A stretch of DNA of 64,000 nucleotides from Clostridium thermosuccinogenes (lineage in GTDB: Bacteria > Bacillota > Clostridia > Acetivibrionales > DSM-5807), in assembly GCF_002896855.1 (NCBI RefSeq), contig NZ_CP021850.1:4055665-4119664 (forward strand). Reading direction: 5' to 3'. A program made the position numbers and the translations under genes. Shown here one piece after another: positions 33,681-43,110 of the stretch (within the stretch, counting starts at the first letter, position 1; each line of letters opens with the position of its first letter). The notes beneath the pieces were generated by a model. The model did not search any database and was not told the DNA's origin. It was given only the letters and a program-made list of their open reading frames with translations.

Positions 33681-33710
33681 ATATTACCACACAAGTTTTA
33701 TCTCTGTCAA
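33681..33710 (-). promoter_or_regulatory. rRNA operon promoter P1
   Basis: Minus-strand TTGACA (33705-33710), 18 bp, TAATAT (33681-33686), about 113 bp upstream of P2. Tandem promoters are usual for rRNA operons. The remainder of the 585-bp interval 33420-34004 holds P2, the processing arm and the terminator at 33887; 33715-33880 shows nothing recognisable. Confidence 0.6.
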
Positions 33711-33886
33711 GGATTTATCTGTATGTAAATTTTACCTGTACGGGGCGACCCAAAAAGCCAGCTTTACTCACTGAGACCACCCCCCTTCTGTGACAAAGCC
33801 ATGCATGGCATAATTATCACATGAATTCAGGTAATTGCCTGGCCTTCTATCAAGCCTACCACAGAAGAGATATCCCTGCTCAATAT

Positions 33887-33911
33887 AAAAAGCACTTGGA
33901 TAAGTGCTTTT
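33887..33911 (-). terminator. terminator of the sigma-factor operon
   Basis: AAAAGCACTT and AAGTGCTTTT form a perfect 10-bp stem with a short loop, about 95 bp beyond the stop of the second anti-sigma-like gene. The T-rich arm serves as the U-run. Confidence 0.8.
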
Positions 33912-34004
33912 ATCATATAAAGTTATTTAGTAAAGCTATTTAAGTTTGCTGCCGCCTTCCCGTCTTTATTAAGCTTCTAAAACGGGCATAAATCCGATGA
34001 CAAT

Positions 34005-34448
34005 CTAATCTTTAGAAATCTTTTTGACTGCTACTATCTTGTTGCCCTTCCTATTATGCTTGATCTTTTCACAAAGGCTCTCCACAATCATTATGCCTCT
34101 TCCCGTTTCCTTTGCATCAAACAAGCTCTCCATGCAGCATTGATTCTTATTTCTGCTTCGCACCAGTTCATAGTCGTATCCCTGGCCCTGATCCTCTATT
34201 ATAAAGAAGGCATTATTGTCACCGGAAATGCCTGCAGTAACTTTAATATATGCTTCCGGACACTGCTGGTTACCATGTTTAATTGCATTTAGCAGCAGCT
34301 CATTTAAAATTACTCTTACATCAAACAAAATGTCGTCATCCAATTTCCCGCATGCGTTCTGAAGACTGTTTATTACTTCTGATACAGTTTTGCCCACAGA
34401 ACTTATACTGCTGGGTATTTTTGTATCATAGGTTTTCAAAGCAAACAA
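34005..34448 (-). CDS. anti-sigma factor serine kinase-like ATPase (RsbW/SpoIIAB type)
   Basis: A single HATPase_c domain of 147 residues with intact ATP-binding boxes: N box ILNELLLNAIKHGN (near 46-59), G1 box IEDQGQGYD (near 83-91) and G2 box GRGIMIVESL (near 116-125). Proteins of this type bind a sigma factor and phosphorylate its anti-anti-sigma factor. It is the last gene of a four-gene group with a sigma factor and a STAS protein. It may act on the neighbouring sigma factor or on another STAS partner. Confidence 0.85.
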   Translation of the reverse strand: MFALKTYDTKIPSSISSVGKTVSEVINSLQNACGKLDDDILFDVRVILNELLLNAIKHGNQQCPEAYIKVTAGISGDNNAFFIIEDQGQGYDYELVRSRNKNQCCMESLFDAKETGRGIMIVESLCEKIKHNRKGNKIVAVKKISKD

Positions 34449-34533
34449 GTTCTTCCCATCCTTATTTATTCATCAGTTATTAATACCCACTAACATAATT
34501 CTTTAAACATATTTAAACATATGTTTAAGCGGA

Positions 34534-35310
34534 TTATTGCTCGAGTATTTTCCTGAAGCGCTCCAGAACCTTTTTCTCAAGCCTGGAGACGTACATTTGG
34601 GAAACCCCTAACTTATCTGCAATCTGTTTCTGGGTCTGATTGCCAAAATATCTCATTTTTATGAATTCCCTCTCCGCCTGGTTAAATTTATTCAGGCTCT
34701 GTCTAAGGAAATCCCTGTTTTCAATTTTCTCAAACGTGCTGTCTTCAGCACCTATAGTCTCATGCAATTCTATATCGTCATCGGAATAAACCGTTTGATC
34801 AAAGGACTGAATGCTATATGCATTCCACGATTCAATAGTCTCAAGTACAGTTTCTTCACTGATATTGAGATACTCTGCTATTTCGTCAACCCTCGGCACC
34901 CTTTGCAGCTCATATGACAAAGTTTCCCGCGCATGGTTCACCTTTTGGTATATTTCATAAATTCTCCTGGGTATTCTTATCAAAGCAGCTTTATCCCGGA
35001 AAAACCTTTTTATCTCTCCGATAATGGTAGGAGTTGCAAAACTTACGAATTTAACACCCTTCTCCAGGCTGAAACGCTCTACAGACTTAATAAGCGCAAT
35101 GCACGCCACCTGATATATGTCTTCATAATCCATTCCCCTGTTCAGAAATTTACGGGTTATGATATCAGCCAGATACAGGTATTTATTCACAATCTCGTTT
35201 CTGTTCTCTACAGTAGGATTATCCCTGTATTTTAAAAATAGTGCTTCCTCACTTACCTCATTGAAATCGGTAGTGTTCGCAGCAACGGTTTGATGATTGT
35301 TAGCCTTCAT
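34534..35310 (-). CDS. sigma-70 family factor of the SigB/SigF/SigG group
   Basis: Directs RNA polymerase to an alternative promoter class, for stress or sporulation genes. 258 residues: region 2 (DYEDIYQVACIALIKSVERFSLEKGVKFVSFATPTIIGEIKRFFRD), region 3, and region 4 with the helix-turn-helix QTQKQIADKLGVSQMYVSRLEKKVLERF at the C-terminus. It starts 3 bp after the stop of the preceding anti-sigma-like gene, whose last codons hold the GAGGAG site. The gene order STAS-ATPase-sigma copies both the sigB and spoIIA arrangements. SigB-like control is favoured because a separate sigF locus would be expected in a sporeformer. Confidence 0.88.
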   Translation of the reverse strand: MKANNHQTVAANTTDFNEVSEEALFLKYRDNPTVENRNEIVNKYLYLADIITRKFLNRGMDYEDIYQVACIALIKSVERFSLEKGVKFVSFATPTIIGEIKRFFRDKAALIRIPRRIYEIYQKVNHARETLSYELQRVPRVDEIAEYLNISEETVLETIESWNAYSIQSFDQTVYSDDDIELHETIGAEDSTFEKIENRDFLRQSLNKFNQAEREFIKMRYFGNQTQKQIADKLGVSQMYVSRLEKKVLERFRKILEQ

Positions 35311-35313
35311 CTC

Positions 35314-35706
35314 TTAACTGTTCTCCTCAATAGATTTTGACATGGCCAGCAAGAAATCTTTATCCGGACACAATTCCACGTCATCCATCAGCGCATTTAT
35401 TATGGATAGGCCCAAAGCGTCATTTTCTTCATCAAAAACACACTTTAACGACTTGTCGGGGCAGTCAAAAATGATATCCAGCCTCCTGTCGCCGATTCTA
35501 AATACTATTTTATAGCTGGTGGCTATCTGGCTTCCTGCCTTGACCAACTTATTGCATACTTCTGAAATAGCTACCTTTATGTCTTCAATTCCTTCAATAT
35601 CAAACCCAACTCTATTGGCAACCCCTGAAGATGTAAGCCTTGCAATGCTCACAAACTCTGCTTTAAAAGGCAGTATAAGCTCAATATCATTTTTATCTAC
35701 ATTCAT
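35314..35706 (-). CDS. degenerate RsbW-like anti-sigma protein
   Basis: In the position of RsbW/SpoIIAB between the STAS and sigma genes. 130 residues from an ATG at 35706. It has a recognisable N-box helix (KVAISEVCNKLV) and a G2-like DALGLSIINALMDDVEL, but the G1 box DxGxG is missing (DIIFDCPDK instead) and the N-box asparagine is displaced, so ATP binding and kinase activity may be lost. It could still bind the sigma factor. The intact ATPase at 34005 may supply the kinase function. Confidence 0.75.
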   Translation of the reverse strand: MNVDKNDIELILPFKAEFVSIARLTSSGVANRVGFDIEGIEDIKVAISEVCNKLVKAGSQIATSYKIVFRIGDRRLDIIFDCPDKSLKCVFDEENDALGLSIINALMDDVELCPDKDFLLAMSKSIEENS

Positions 35707-35869
35707 TACCTTAGCCGCTCCTTTCAAATCTGCAAGTACTACGGATGCATACTTTAACTAGAATAAAATGCCCGGATAGTGCGACTTTCCCATTGGTTGG
35801 CCGATACCAAACTGTAAATTGCCGTCACATAAAACTTGCACCGGGTGCACATCATATATGATGAAAAAC

Positions 35870-36187
35870 TCATCCCTCGATCATGAATAATTTATCCAAT
35901 CCTGTTATCAGAAATAGCTTATTAATGTTTTCCCTCATATTGGATATTATAATGTTTTTCTCCTTTTGTCTTGCTTTCTTAAGAGCACCGACCAAAATAC
36001 CCAGTCCCGTGCTGTCTATATATGTCAAATCCTTAAAGTCTATTCTAATGTCGGATTTGCTCTCATCCACCAGGCTGTATAGCTTATCCTTCAGCTTTTG
36101 AGACGTATATATATCCACCTCGCCGGATATAGCAACATTTATTGCTTCACCGTTCTTTTCTTCTCTGAATATCAATTCACTAGCCAT
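35870..36187 (-). CDS. anti-anti-sigma factor, STAS domain (RsbV/SpoIIAA type)
   Basis: Binds the anti-sigma protein when unphosphorylated and so frees the sigma factor. 105 residues; the phosphorylation loop IDSTGLGILVGALK carries the serine normally modified. The start is the ATG at 36187 with GAGGAGGG 6 nt before it; an earlier in-frame start lacks a site. First gene of the four-gene sigma operon. Confidence 0.9.
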   Translation of the reverse strand: MASELIFREEKNGEAINVAISGEVDIYTSQKLKDKLYSLVDESKSDIRIDFKDLTYIDSTGLGILVGALKKARQKEKNIIISNMRENINKLFLITGLDKLFMIEG

Positions 36188-36331
36188 ATATTCCCTCCTC
36201 TTCACAGCTTATTATACAAGAAGCAGAAGGTTTATTTATGAAATTCCTACTACCTTACTGCAATTTCCTGCTTATTAACACAATATATTATATTATATTA
36301 CTAGAACAAAATAAAGAGAGTTAAGTATAGT

Positions 36332-36364
36332 AAAAAAACAGGAAGGACAACCCGATCCTTCCTG
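36332..36364 (-). terminator. terminator after the J-domain protein gene
   Basis: CAGGAAGGA/TCCTTCCTG forms a 9-bp stem with an 8-nt loop and is followed on the minus strand by TTTTTTTA, 33 bp beyond the gene's stop. Confidence 0.88.
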
Positions 36365-36396
36365 CTTACATATGTTTTTGTCTTATTAACCCAACT

Positions 36397-37272
36397 TTAT
36401 TCCAACAGAAGCTCTATGACCTTGACCGCCTTATCATAATTTTGTGTATTTGCCGCAATTGCAGCAATTTTCTCTTCACCGAACAAATTCAAATCTTTAA
36501 AAAATTCGCTTTCACTTACATCGATTCCATATAAGTGCACTTCTTTGGTCTCCTCAATTTCCAGCCAGCAATCCTTGGTCAGCTCATCGCTGATTTGAGC
36601 TTCCTCGACAAAGCTTTGCAAATCCATCAGGGCTTCCTGCTTTCCATAAATTTCAAACTGTGTCTTGTCTAAAATCATGACATCGATTTCGGCAGTACCC
36701 ATCATAGCCATGATTTTCATGCGCGCGGCATAATCCATCTGCGCATTCTCGGCATCTCCGCTCTTTGATATGGTCATAATTTGGATTCCAGGTTCTTTAA
36801 TATCAGGTACGCCGGTTTTGATTTTTTCAGCCATGGCCTCGGTGTCATTCATGAAAAACTCCCCAATAAAAACTATGTTAAAATCGGGCTGAACAGCTGT
36901 GACACAACTTCTGATTGAAACTGCAAGAACTATCAGTACAATAATTCCTATCAGTATGTGTTTGCTATGGTAATGAAAAAAGTTGTTCACCTTTTTGTCA
37001 TCCATCCCCATCTTCCGAATCAGCTTATTAACCTTCTCATGGAATGGGGATATGGGCTCAGGCTTCATGGCGCTTTTTGACTTATATTCTACCAGCTCTC
37101 TGTATGCCTCAGTTATGGCATTCCACTCTTTTTCATCCTCTTCACTGAGCTCACCGGAGATTTTTTTAGCTCGGTATGCCTTCAATAAAATATCATATTT
37201 CTTCTCTATCTCTTCCCTGGTAGCTCCCTGCTTGAGTCCCAATATTTCATAATTGTTTTTAGCTTCACTCAT
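36397..37272 (-). CDS. J-domain-like membrane protein without HPD motif
   Basis: A 291-residue protein of unknown role. Residues 6-65 resemble a J domain (YEILGLKQGATREEIEKKY at the start, AYRELVEYKSK at the end), but the HPD tripeptide needed to stimulate DnaK is absent. One membrane helix follows at about residues 106-127. The rest, about 160 residues, begins PDFNIVFIGEF and has a strand/helix pattern with DVMILDKTQFEIYGKQEALMDLQ, reminiscent of solute-binding proteins, presumably outside the cell. Stands alone between the sigma operon and lysS with its own terminator. Confidence 0.75.
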   Translation of the reverse strand: MSEAKNNYEILGLKQGATREEIEKKYDILLKAYRAKKISGELSEEDEKEWNAITEAYRELVEYKSKSAMKPEPISPFHEKVNKLIRKMGMDDKKVNNFFHYHSKHILIGIIVLIVLAVSIRSCVTAVQPDFNIVFIGEFFMNDTEAMAEKIKTGVPDIKEPGIQIMTISKSGDAENAQMDYAARMKIMAMMGTAEIDVMILDKTQFEIYGKQEALMDLQSFVEEAQISDELTKDCWLEIEETKEVHLYGIDVSESEFFKDLNLFGEEKIAAIAANTQNYDKAVKVIELLLE

Positions 37273-37375
37273 ACCGGATCCCCCTGTCCTAGTAAAGCAC
37301 CTTGGTTAATCGACCGACATAACTTAACATCATCCTTAACTCATGCGATAGCACCCATGGATACCGGAAGCCAGA

Positions 37376-38869
37376 TTAATCCCGCGGTTTCATTGTAGGG
37401 AACAACAGTACATCCCTTATGGAATAAGAATCGGTGAGCAGCATTACCAGCCTGTCAATTCCTATTCCAAGACCGCCGGTAGGAGGCATTCCGTATTCCA
37501 GCGCGGTAATAAAGTCTTCATCCATCATATTAGCCTCTTCATCGCCGGCTTCGCGCTTCTTCACTTGATTTATAAATCTTTCCTTTTGATCTATCGGGTC
37601 ATTCAATTCCGAGTATGCATTGCCCATTTCCCTGCCTGTTATAAAGATTTCAAACCTTTCGGTCAGCTCAGGCCTGTCCGGTTTTCTCTTAGTAAGAGGT
37701 GAGACCTCGACAGGATAATCATATATAAAGGTAGGCTGGACAAGATGCTCTTCCACGAATTCTTCAAACATCAGGTTCAAAACTTCCCCCTTGGAAAGCT
37801 TGCCTTCCACGCGGACCTTTTTCTCCTCAGCAACCTTGCGTGCTTCCTCATCGCTGTTTATAAGGTCAAAATCCACTCCTGTGTACTTTTTCACTGCCTC
37901 TATCATTGTCATTCTATTCCATGGCGGTGTCAGATCTATTTCCTGACCCTGGTATACAACCTTCGTCGTACCCAGTACCTCCTGAGCTGCAGTGGATATT
38001 ATGCCTTCCGCCAGTTCCATCATTCCCTTGTAGTCCGTATAGGCTTGATACACTTCCATCATAGTAAACTCAGGATTATGCTTAACGGACATCCCCTCAT
38101 TCCTGAACATCCTGCCCATTTCATAGACCCTTTCCAGTCCTCCGACAATGAGCCTCTTCAGGTACAGCTCAGGAGCAATCCTGAGATACATGTCTATGTC
38201 CAAAGTGTTGTGATGTGTAATAAAAGGTCTTGCAGCAGCACCACCGGGTATTGTGTTCAAAAGTGGTGTGTCCACTTCAAGGAATCCCCTGTCATCAAGG
38301 TACTTTCTTATGCTTTTGATAATCTTGCTCCTGGTAATGAACGTCTTACGGACATCAGGATTAACAATGAGGTCAACATATCTCTGCCTGTACCTTAAGT
38401 CAGGATCTTTCAGGCCATGCCATTTTTCCGGAAGAGGCTGAAGGGATTTGGCCAGTAATGTTACCTCGGAAGCTTTGATGGAGATTTCCCCTTTGTGGGT
38501 TCTGAAAACTTCACCCTTCACCCCCACCATATCACCTATGTCCAGTTTTTTGAAATATTCGTAATTTTCCTCGCCTATTCCGTCTATCCTTACATATATC
38601 TGTATTCTGCCATCCCTATCCTGAATGTCGCAAAAGCTCGCTTTGCCCATGCCCCTCTTGGACATCATCCTTCCGGCAATGGATACATGCTGCCCTTCCA
38701 TTTGCTCAAAATTTTCAATTATCTGTGCGGTAGAGCAGTTAACATCATATTTCACAATTTTAAACGGATCCCGCCCGGACTGCTGAAGTTCAGCAAGCTT
38801 CTGTCTTCTTACCTTCAGTACTTCACTCAGATCCTGCATTTCCTGATTGATTTCTGTATTTTCAGCCAT
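37376..38869 (-). CDS. lysS: lysyl-tRNA synthetase, class II
   Basis: Charges tRNA-Lys. 497 residues: N-terminal OB-fold anticodon-binding domain (about 60-160) and the class II catalytic core with motif 1 around residues 190-210, motif 2 [20 protein letters not shown] (about 257-276) and motif 3 [13 protein letters not shown] near the C-terminus. Follows greA after about 370 bp, a common pairing in Firmicutes. Confidence 0.97.
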   Translation of the reverse strand: MAENTEINQEMQDLSEVLKVRRQKLAELQQSGRDPFKIVKYDVNCSTAQIIENFEQMEGQHVSIAGRMMSKRGMGKASFCDIQDRDGRIQIYVRIDGIGEENYEYFKKLDIGDMVGVKGEVFRTHKGEISIKASEVTLLAKSLQPLPEKWHGLKDPDLRYRQRYVDLIVNPDVRKTFITRSKIIKSIRKYLDDRGFLEVDTPLLNTIPGGAAARPFITHHNTLDIDMYLRIAPELYLKRLIVGGLERVYEMGRMFRNEGMSVKHNPEFTMMEVYQAYTDYKGMMELAEGIISTAAQEVLGTTKVVYQGQEIDLTPPWNRMTMIEAVKKYTGVDFDLINSDEEARKVAEEKKVRVEGKLSKGEVLNLMFEEFVEEHLVQPTFIYDYPVEVSPLTKRKPDRPELTERFEIFITGREMGNAYSELNDPIDQKERFINQVKKREAGDEEANMMDEDFITALEYGMPPTGGLGIGIDRLVMLLTDSYSIRDVLLFPTMKPRD

Positions 38870-39239
38870 CCTAGTTTCCTCCTATGTCACTTGGCAATCT
38901 ATATCTATATAATATTCAAATAAAATCGGCACAACAAATAAATCATCGAAGCTATATTTTCGAGATTTGTGCAATTTTAAGCTTTATAATGCATTCCAAT
39001 ACAAAACATTGATAAAAACTCCAAGAAAAAAATAAATAGAAAATGAATAAATGAGCTTTTTAAAACACATACCGCAAAGTCTTTACTTGGAAACGCCGGG
39101 CGGCAGTTTTGCCCTCTTAATCCTTCACATCAATAACTTAAAATAAGCGGTTGTTTTGTACCTTCCTAGCATAGTAAAGCGAAGATATAATTCTTGACCA
39201 AATAATTGATTATACCAACAAGTAATATGGAAAATAGTG
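38870..39239 (-). other. 370-bp AT-rich gap between greA and lysS
   Basis: No ORF. A weak promoter candidate for lysS reads TTGTTG, 17 bp, TATTAT ending near 38905. No T-box element (no GGTGG-ACCGCG-like antiterminator sequence) and no strong terminator were found. Confidence 0.4.
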
Positions 39240-39716
39240 TTACTTGGAAATATCCAATATTTTAAACTTGATTACTCCTGCCGGTGCATCAACCTCTACA
39301 ACTTCACCCTTTTTCTTTCCCATCAAAGCCTTGCCTACGGGAGATTCATTGGAAATCTTTGACTTTGCCGGATCAGCTTCCGTCGAACCTACAATGGTGT
39401 AATCAACTTCCTCATTATACTCCATATCCAAGAGTTTAACCTTTGCCCCTACGCTGACTTGGTCCGTCTTTATATCATCTTCATCAATAACCTTTGCATT
39501 CTTCAGCATATTTTCCAGCTGGACGATTCTAGCTTCCATATATGCCTGTTCATTTTTAGCTTCGTCATATTCAGAATTTTCAGATATATCACCAAATGAA
39601 AGCGCCTGCTTTATTCTCTCAGCAACCTCTCTTCTCTTGACACCCTTTAAGTACTCCAGTTCATCCTCCAATTTTTTCAAGCCCTCATAAGTCAACACTA
39701 TTTCTTTATTGGTCAT
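39240..39716 (-). CDS. greA: transcription elongation factor GreA
   Basis: Rescues backtracked RNA polymerase by stimulating transcript cleavage. 158 residues: an N-terminal coiled-coil ([27 protein letters not shown]) with the acidic tip [16 protein letters not shown], and the C-terminal FKBP-like domain with [19 protein letters not shown]. Preceded by AGGAGAGG and, 170 bp upstream, a perfect promoter. Confidence 0.97.
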   Translation of the reverse strand: MTNKEIVLTYEGLKKLEDELEYLKGVKRREVAERIKQALSFGDISENSEYDEAKNEQAYMEARIVQLENMLKNAKVIDEDDIKTDQVSVGAKVKLLDMEYNEEVDYTIVGSTEADPAKSKISNESPVGKALMGKKKGEVVEVDAPAGVIKFKILDISK

Positions 39717-39882
39717 TTAGAGCCTCTCCTTTACCTAATTATTTTGTGTTGATAATATATGTATTAGCCTTATATTTATTCTAAAAACTAATACTTTGCT
39801 ATATAAAACATAAACAGCACTGAAGTAACAACAGTGCCTGAAGTAGCAGAAAGAATTTACAATTATCGGATTATTTTAAATA

Positions 39883-39911
39883 ATTATAGAATACAAAGTG
39901 CATAATGTCAA
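39883..39911 (-). promoter_or_regulatory. consensus promoter of greA
   Basis: Minus-strand TTGACA (39906-39911), 17 bp, TATAAT (39883-39888), an exact consensus. It reads toward greA and perhaps lysS. The rest of the 415-bp interval 39717-40131 shows no gene; the 39912-40131 part follows the orphan gene and has no clear terminator. Confidence 0.8.
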
Positions 39912-40131
39912 GAATATAACAGGATAAATCTAGGGAAGCAGGCAAATCAGCGCTTTAGCATGCCTTTAGCTTGATAAAAATCCAAGAAGTTTTTGGCTTC
40001 TGCCGGTGGCACTGAGTTCTAATATAACTGCAATGGCAATATTTACAGTGTAAATTCCAGGACGACCTCCGTTCCGTCGCCGGCTAAAGCATATATTCTT
40101 ATGGTATGGCGGCATGCTGTAACCAAGTATT

Positions 40132-41118
40132 TCATATTGCTATGTCTTTAGGCTTTATCTTGTTTCTTCTTCCATAAAACTCCTTTATGGAACATCCGCA
40201 TTTCAAAAACGCTTCTGAAACCCCCTTTGCCGTTTCCCCATCAATGTATTCATTTATTAACTTATCTTCCATTCCTGCTCTGAAAAACAATATAACCTCC
40301 ATTAATCCTGTTGCATCATATGCTTTTAAAACATCTTCGGTGATTATATGGAGTATATTTTTCTTTATGTTAATTATAAAACCATTGAGTATTATATTTT
40401 CACAACTGTGCTTATTTAATTCACTGCTTCCGTAATTGAGTATTATTGCCCTTGGGTTTATTTTAGCATTTGCTGGGATATTTTCCAGACCGCCGAGATT
40501 GATGATAATATCCGCATTTTTAAGGCAACTTCTGTGTTCTTCCGTCACTCTCACGCATAGCCCGGTGTCATCATAGACCCTGTTCATTTCTGCCTCGACC
40601 GCTTCCCGGTCTTTTGCTACAATCGTGATATACTTAACAAAAGGAGCCAGCAGATCGATCACTCCATATAGCTCAGTCCTGCTCTCTCCCTCAACTATGC
40701 AAATATCCAATTCACTGACCACAATATTTCTTTTTGTGTAAATTTCGTCCAATATCAAAGTCAAGGCTGATTTATACAACAGCTTGCCTGTAGACGCAAA
40801 TTTCATGCATGCGTCCAGTTGCACCCCGTCAGGGGTGTCCTTGGGCAAAAAACAGTATTTTATATCATTATCTGCGGCAAACCCTGAAAGAAACCTATTC
40901 AGCCTGGCTTTGTGCCTGTCTATTTCACTTAGACAATACGGCAGTCTTATTATATAGACATCCAGTCCTTCATAAAGCTCTATCTTATTTATATTATCTT
41001 CCAGTACCGGCCTTTTAAAGAAATTTTTCAGCCGGGCAGCTATATACTTGAAAAAAAATGCCCTGTCATCTTTTTCCCTGTGCTCATCTTTGAATGTAAC
41101 CAACGCAAAACTGCTCAT
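40132..41118 (-). CDS. uncharacterised 328-residue protein
   Basis: I do not recognise this family. The ORF is well supported: ATG at 41118 with AAAGGA 8 nt upstream, and codon use like the neighbours. No signal peptide or membrane helix. The central part (about residues 130-240) alternates strands and helices in a Rossmann-like way: ELDICIVEGES, YITIVAKDREAVEAEMNRVYDD, NADIIINLGGLENI and PRAIILNYGS, reminiscent of NAD(P)-binding or quinate/shikimate-type domains, but no nucleotide-binding glycine motif is clear. It lies between guaB, after that gene's terminator, and greA. Confidence 0.7.
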   Translation of the reverse strand: MSSFALVTFKDEHREKDDRAFFFKYIAARLKNFFKRPVLEDNINKIELYEGLDVYIIRLPYCLSEIDRHKARLNRFLSGFAADNDIKYCFLPKDTPDGVQLDACMKFASTGKLLYKSALTLILDEIYTKRNIVVSELDICIVEGESRTELYGVIDLLAPFVKYITIVAKDREAVEAEMNRVYDDTGLCVRVTEEHRSCLKNADIIINLGGLENIPANAKINPRAIILNYGSSELNKHSCENIILNGFIINIKKNILHIITEDVLKAYDATGLMEVILFFRAGMEDKLINEYIDGETAKGVSEAFLKCGCSIKEFYGRRNKIKPKDIAI

Positions 41119-41190
41119 AGCACTGATCCTTTAAATATTTTATATAAGAATACTATTTATTACCAGTTAGAAATATGCCCAAAAACCGAT

Positions 41191-41218
41191 AAAGGAGCAG
41201 ATTGATTCTGCTCCTTTT
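41191..41218 (-). terminator. terminator of guaB
   Basis: AAAGGAGCAGA/TCTGCTCCTTT stem with a short loop, 65 bp beyond the guaB stop. The T-run on the minus side is short (TTT then ATC), so strength is moderate. Confidence 0.7.
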
Positions 41219-41282
41219 ATAATAGCTTGCCATTGCAGCAAGTTTAATACCTATTCTTCTCTTTTTAAGTCCCCTGCCTTAA

Positions 41283-42785
41283 TCAGGAGGAAAACTCGCT
41301 CTCTTTCAAAATTACATCATGAGCGCCGCCTTCTACTATGCTTGTGGAAGATACAAGGGTGATCCTTGCTTTCTGCTGCAGCTCCTTGATAGTCAGAGCT
41401 CCGCAGTTGCACATCGTCGATTTGATTTTGCTTACAGTGATATCAAGGTTGTCCTTCAGCTTACCGGCATAAGGTACATATGAATCTACGCCCTCTTCAA
41501 ACTCCAGCTTTGTCTTTCCTCCAACATCATATCTCTGCCAGTTGCGTGCTCTGTTGGAGCCTTCACCCCAGTATTCCTTAACGAAGTTGCCACCTATTTT
41601 AAGCTTTCTGGTAGGGCTTTCATCAAACCGTGCAAAATACCTTCCCAGCATGATGAAGTCCGCTCCCATGGCCAAAGCGAGAACCATATGATAATCATGA
41701 ACTATTCCACCGTCAGAACATATCGGAACGTAGATGCCGGTTTCCTTATAATATTCGTCCCTTGCCTTTGCCACTTCGATAACTGCAGTAGCCTGGCCTC
41801 TTCCGATACCTTTCTGCTCCCTAGTTATGCATATGGAGCCACCGCCTATGCCAACCTTTATGAAATCGGCTCCGGCTTCTACAAGGTATCTGAAGCCATC
41901 GCTGTCCACAACATTTCCTCCGCCTACTTTCACTTCTCCATTATAATGTTCCTTGATATACTTAATGGTGTCGTACTGCCACTCAGTATACCCATCGGAT
42001 GAATCCACGCACAGAATATCCGCTCCTGCTTCCACCAGTGCTGCTACTCTCTCTTTATAGTCCCTGGTATTGATGCCGGCTCCCACCACCAACCTTTTAT
42101 GGCTGTCGAGGAGCTCGTTGGGGTTCTCCTTATGGCTGTCATAGTCTTTTCTGAACACCAAATACACAAGATGGTCGTTTTTGTCCACAATCGGCAAGCA
42201 GTTCAGCTTATGCTCCCATATCATGTCATTGGCTTCCTTCAGGGTTATCCCTTCCCGTCCGTAAATGAGAGAAGAAAAAGGAGTCATGAACTCTTCTATT
42301 TTTTGATCCAGGGAAGCTCTGCTCAGACGATAATCCCTGCTGGTAACGATCCCCATAAGCTTTCCGGTGGGCGTTCCGTCCTCAGTTATGGCAACTGTTG
42401 AATGGCCTGTCCTTTCCTTTAACTCCAAAACGTCCCTCAAGGTATCCTGGGGCTTCAGGTTCGAATCACTCACCACAAAACCTGCCTTATATTTCTTTAC
42501 CCTTCTTACCATTTCAGCCTGCTGCTCTATTGGCTGTGAGGCATATATAAAAGAAATTCCTCCACACCTGGCCAGAGCTATTGCCATATTGTCGTCCGAT
42601 ACCGACTGCATTATTGCCGAAGCCAAAGGCAGGTTAAGCATCAGAGGTGACTTTTCTCCTTCTTTGAATTTTACTATGGGTGTCTTCAACGAAATATTCT
42701 CAGGCGTGCATTCTTTAGTTGTAAGGTTGGGTATCAATAAATATTCACTGAATGTTCTCGATGGCTCATTATAATAATACGCCAT
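41283..42785 (-). CDS. guaB: IMP dehydrogenase, Tritrichomonas-like form
   Basis: Oxidises IMP to XMP, the first committed step to GMP. 500 residues: an (alpha/beta)8 barrel with a CBS-domain insert (about 100-230), the substrate loop [18 protein letters not shown] with the catalytic cysteine, and the mobile flap NWQRYD with the Arg-Tyr pair. Compared with the usual bacterial GPGSICTTR and shorter flap, the loops, the [16 protein letters not shown] flap and the CNCGALT segment near the C-terminus look like the Tritrichomonas foetus enzyme as I recall it. Single gene with its own promoter and terminator. Confidence 0.93.
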   Translation of the reverse strand: MAYYYNEPSRTFSEYLLIPNLTTKECTPENISLKTPIVKFKEGEKSPLMLNLPLASAIMQSVSDDNMAIALARCGGISFIYASQPIEQQAEMVRRVKKYKAGFVVSDSNLKPQDTLRDVLELKERTGHSTVAITEDGTPTGKLMGIVTSRDYRLSRASLDQKIEEFMTPFSSLIYGREGITLKEANDMIWEHKLNCLPIVDKNDHLVYLVFRKDYDSHKENPNELLDSHKRLVVGAGINTRDYKERVAALVEAGADILCVDSSDGYTEWQYDTIKYIKEHYNGEVKVGGGNVVDSDGFRYLVEAGADFIKVGIGGGSICITREQKGIGRGQATAVIEVAKARDEYYKETGIYVPICSDGGIVHDYHMVLALAMGADFIMLGRYFARFDESPTRKLKIGGNFVKEYWGEGSNRARNWQRYDVGGKTKLEFEEGVDSYVPYAGKLKDNLDITVSKIKSTMCNCGALTIKELQQKARITLVSSTSIVEGGAHDVILKESEFSS

Positions 42786-43110
42786 TTTTACTGCTCCTTT
42801 CTGTTCACCTTTTTATATCATAGTTATTTGCATAGTACTTCATATAAATTACAACCTGACATAAAATCCATTATATTTATGGGTGAATGTATACTGTATT
42901 TTGTAGAAGATTTTATACTATCGGCCCTTTTATGTCAAATAAAAGTTTTCACCTGCTGGAAGGAGTTAAAATAACTCGCTGTGCTAGCATATTAAGTTAT
43001 TATAAAACTTGCCTGACCTATGCGTATATAATGCAGTCGGCAAGTTTCAATGTCTCTATGGTCAGAGAATTTAAAAGCAGCAAGGAGGAACTTCATCCCT
43101 TCTATCCATA
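42786..43110 (-). promoter_or_regulatory. guaB upstream region with promoter
   Basis: The 325-bp gap contains minus-strand TTGACA (42933-42938), 17 bp, TAAAAT (42910-42915), starting transcription about 120 nt ahead of guaB. No purine riboswitch core was found in the leader. The left part, up to the GH18 gene's stop, has no recognised feature. Confidence 0.55.

Noticed and set aside
42786-42910. Purine riboswitch ahead of guaB
   Set aside because: I could not find the conserved loop sequences or a P1 stem in the 120-nt leader.
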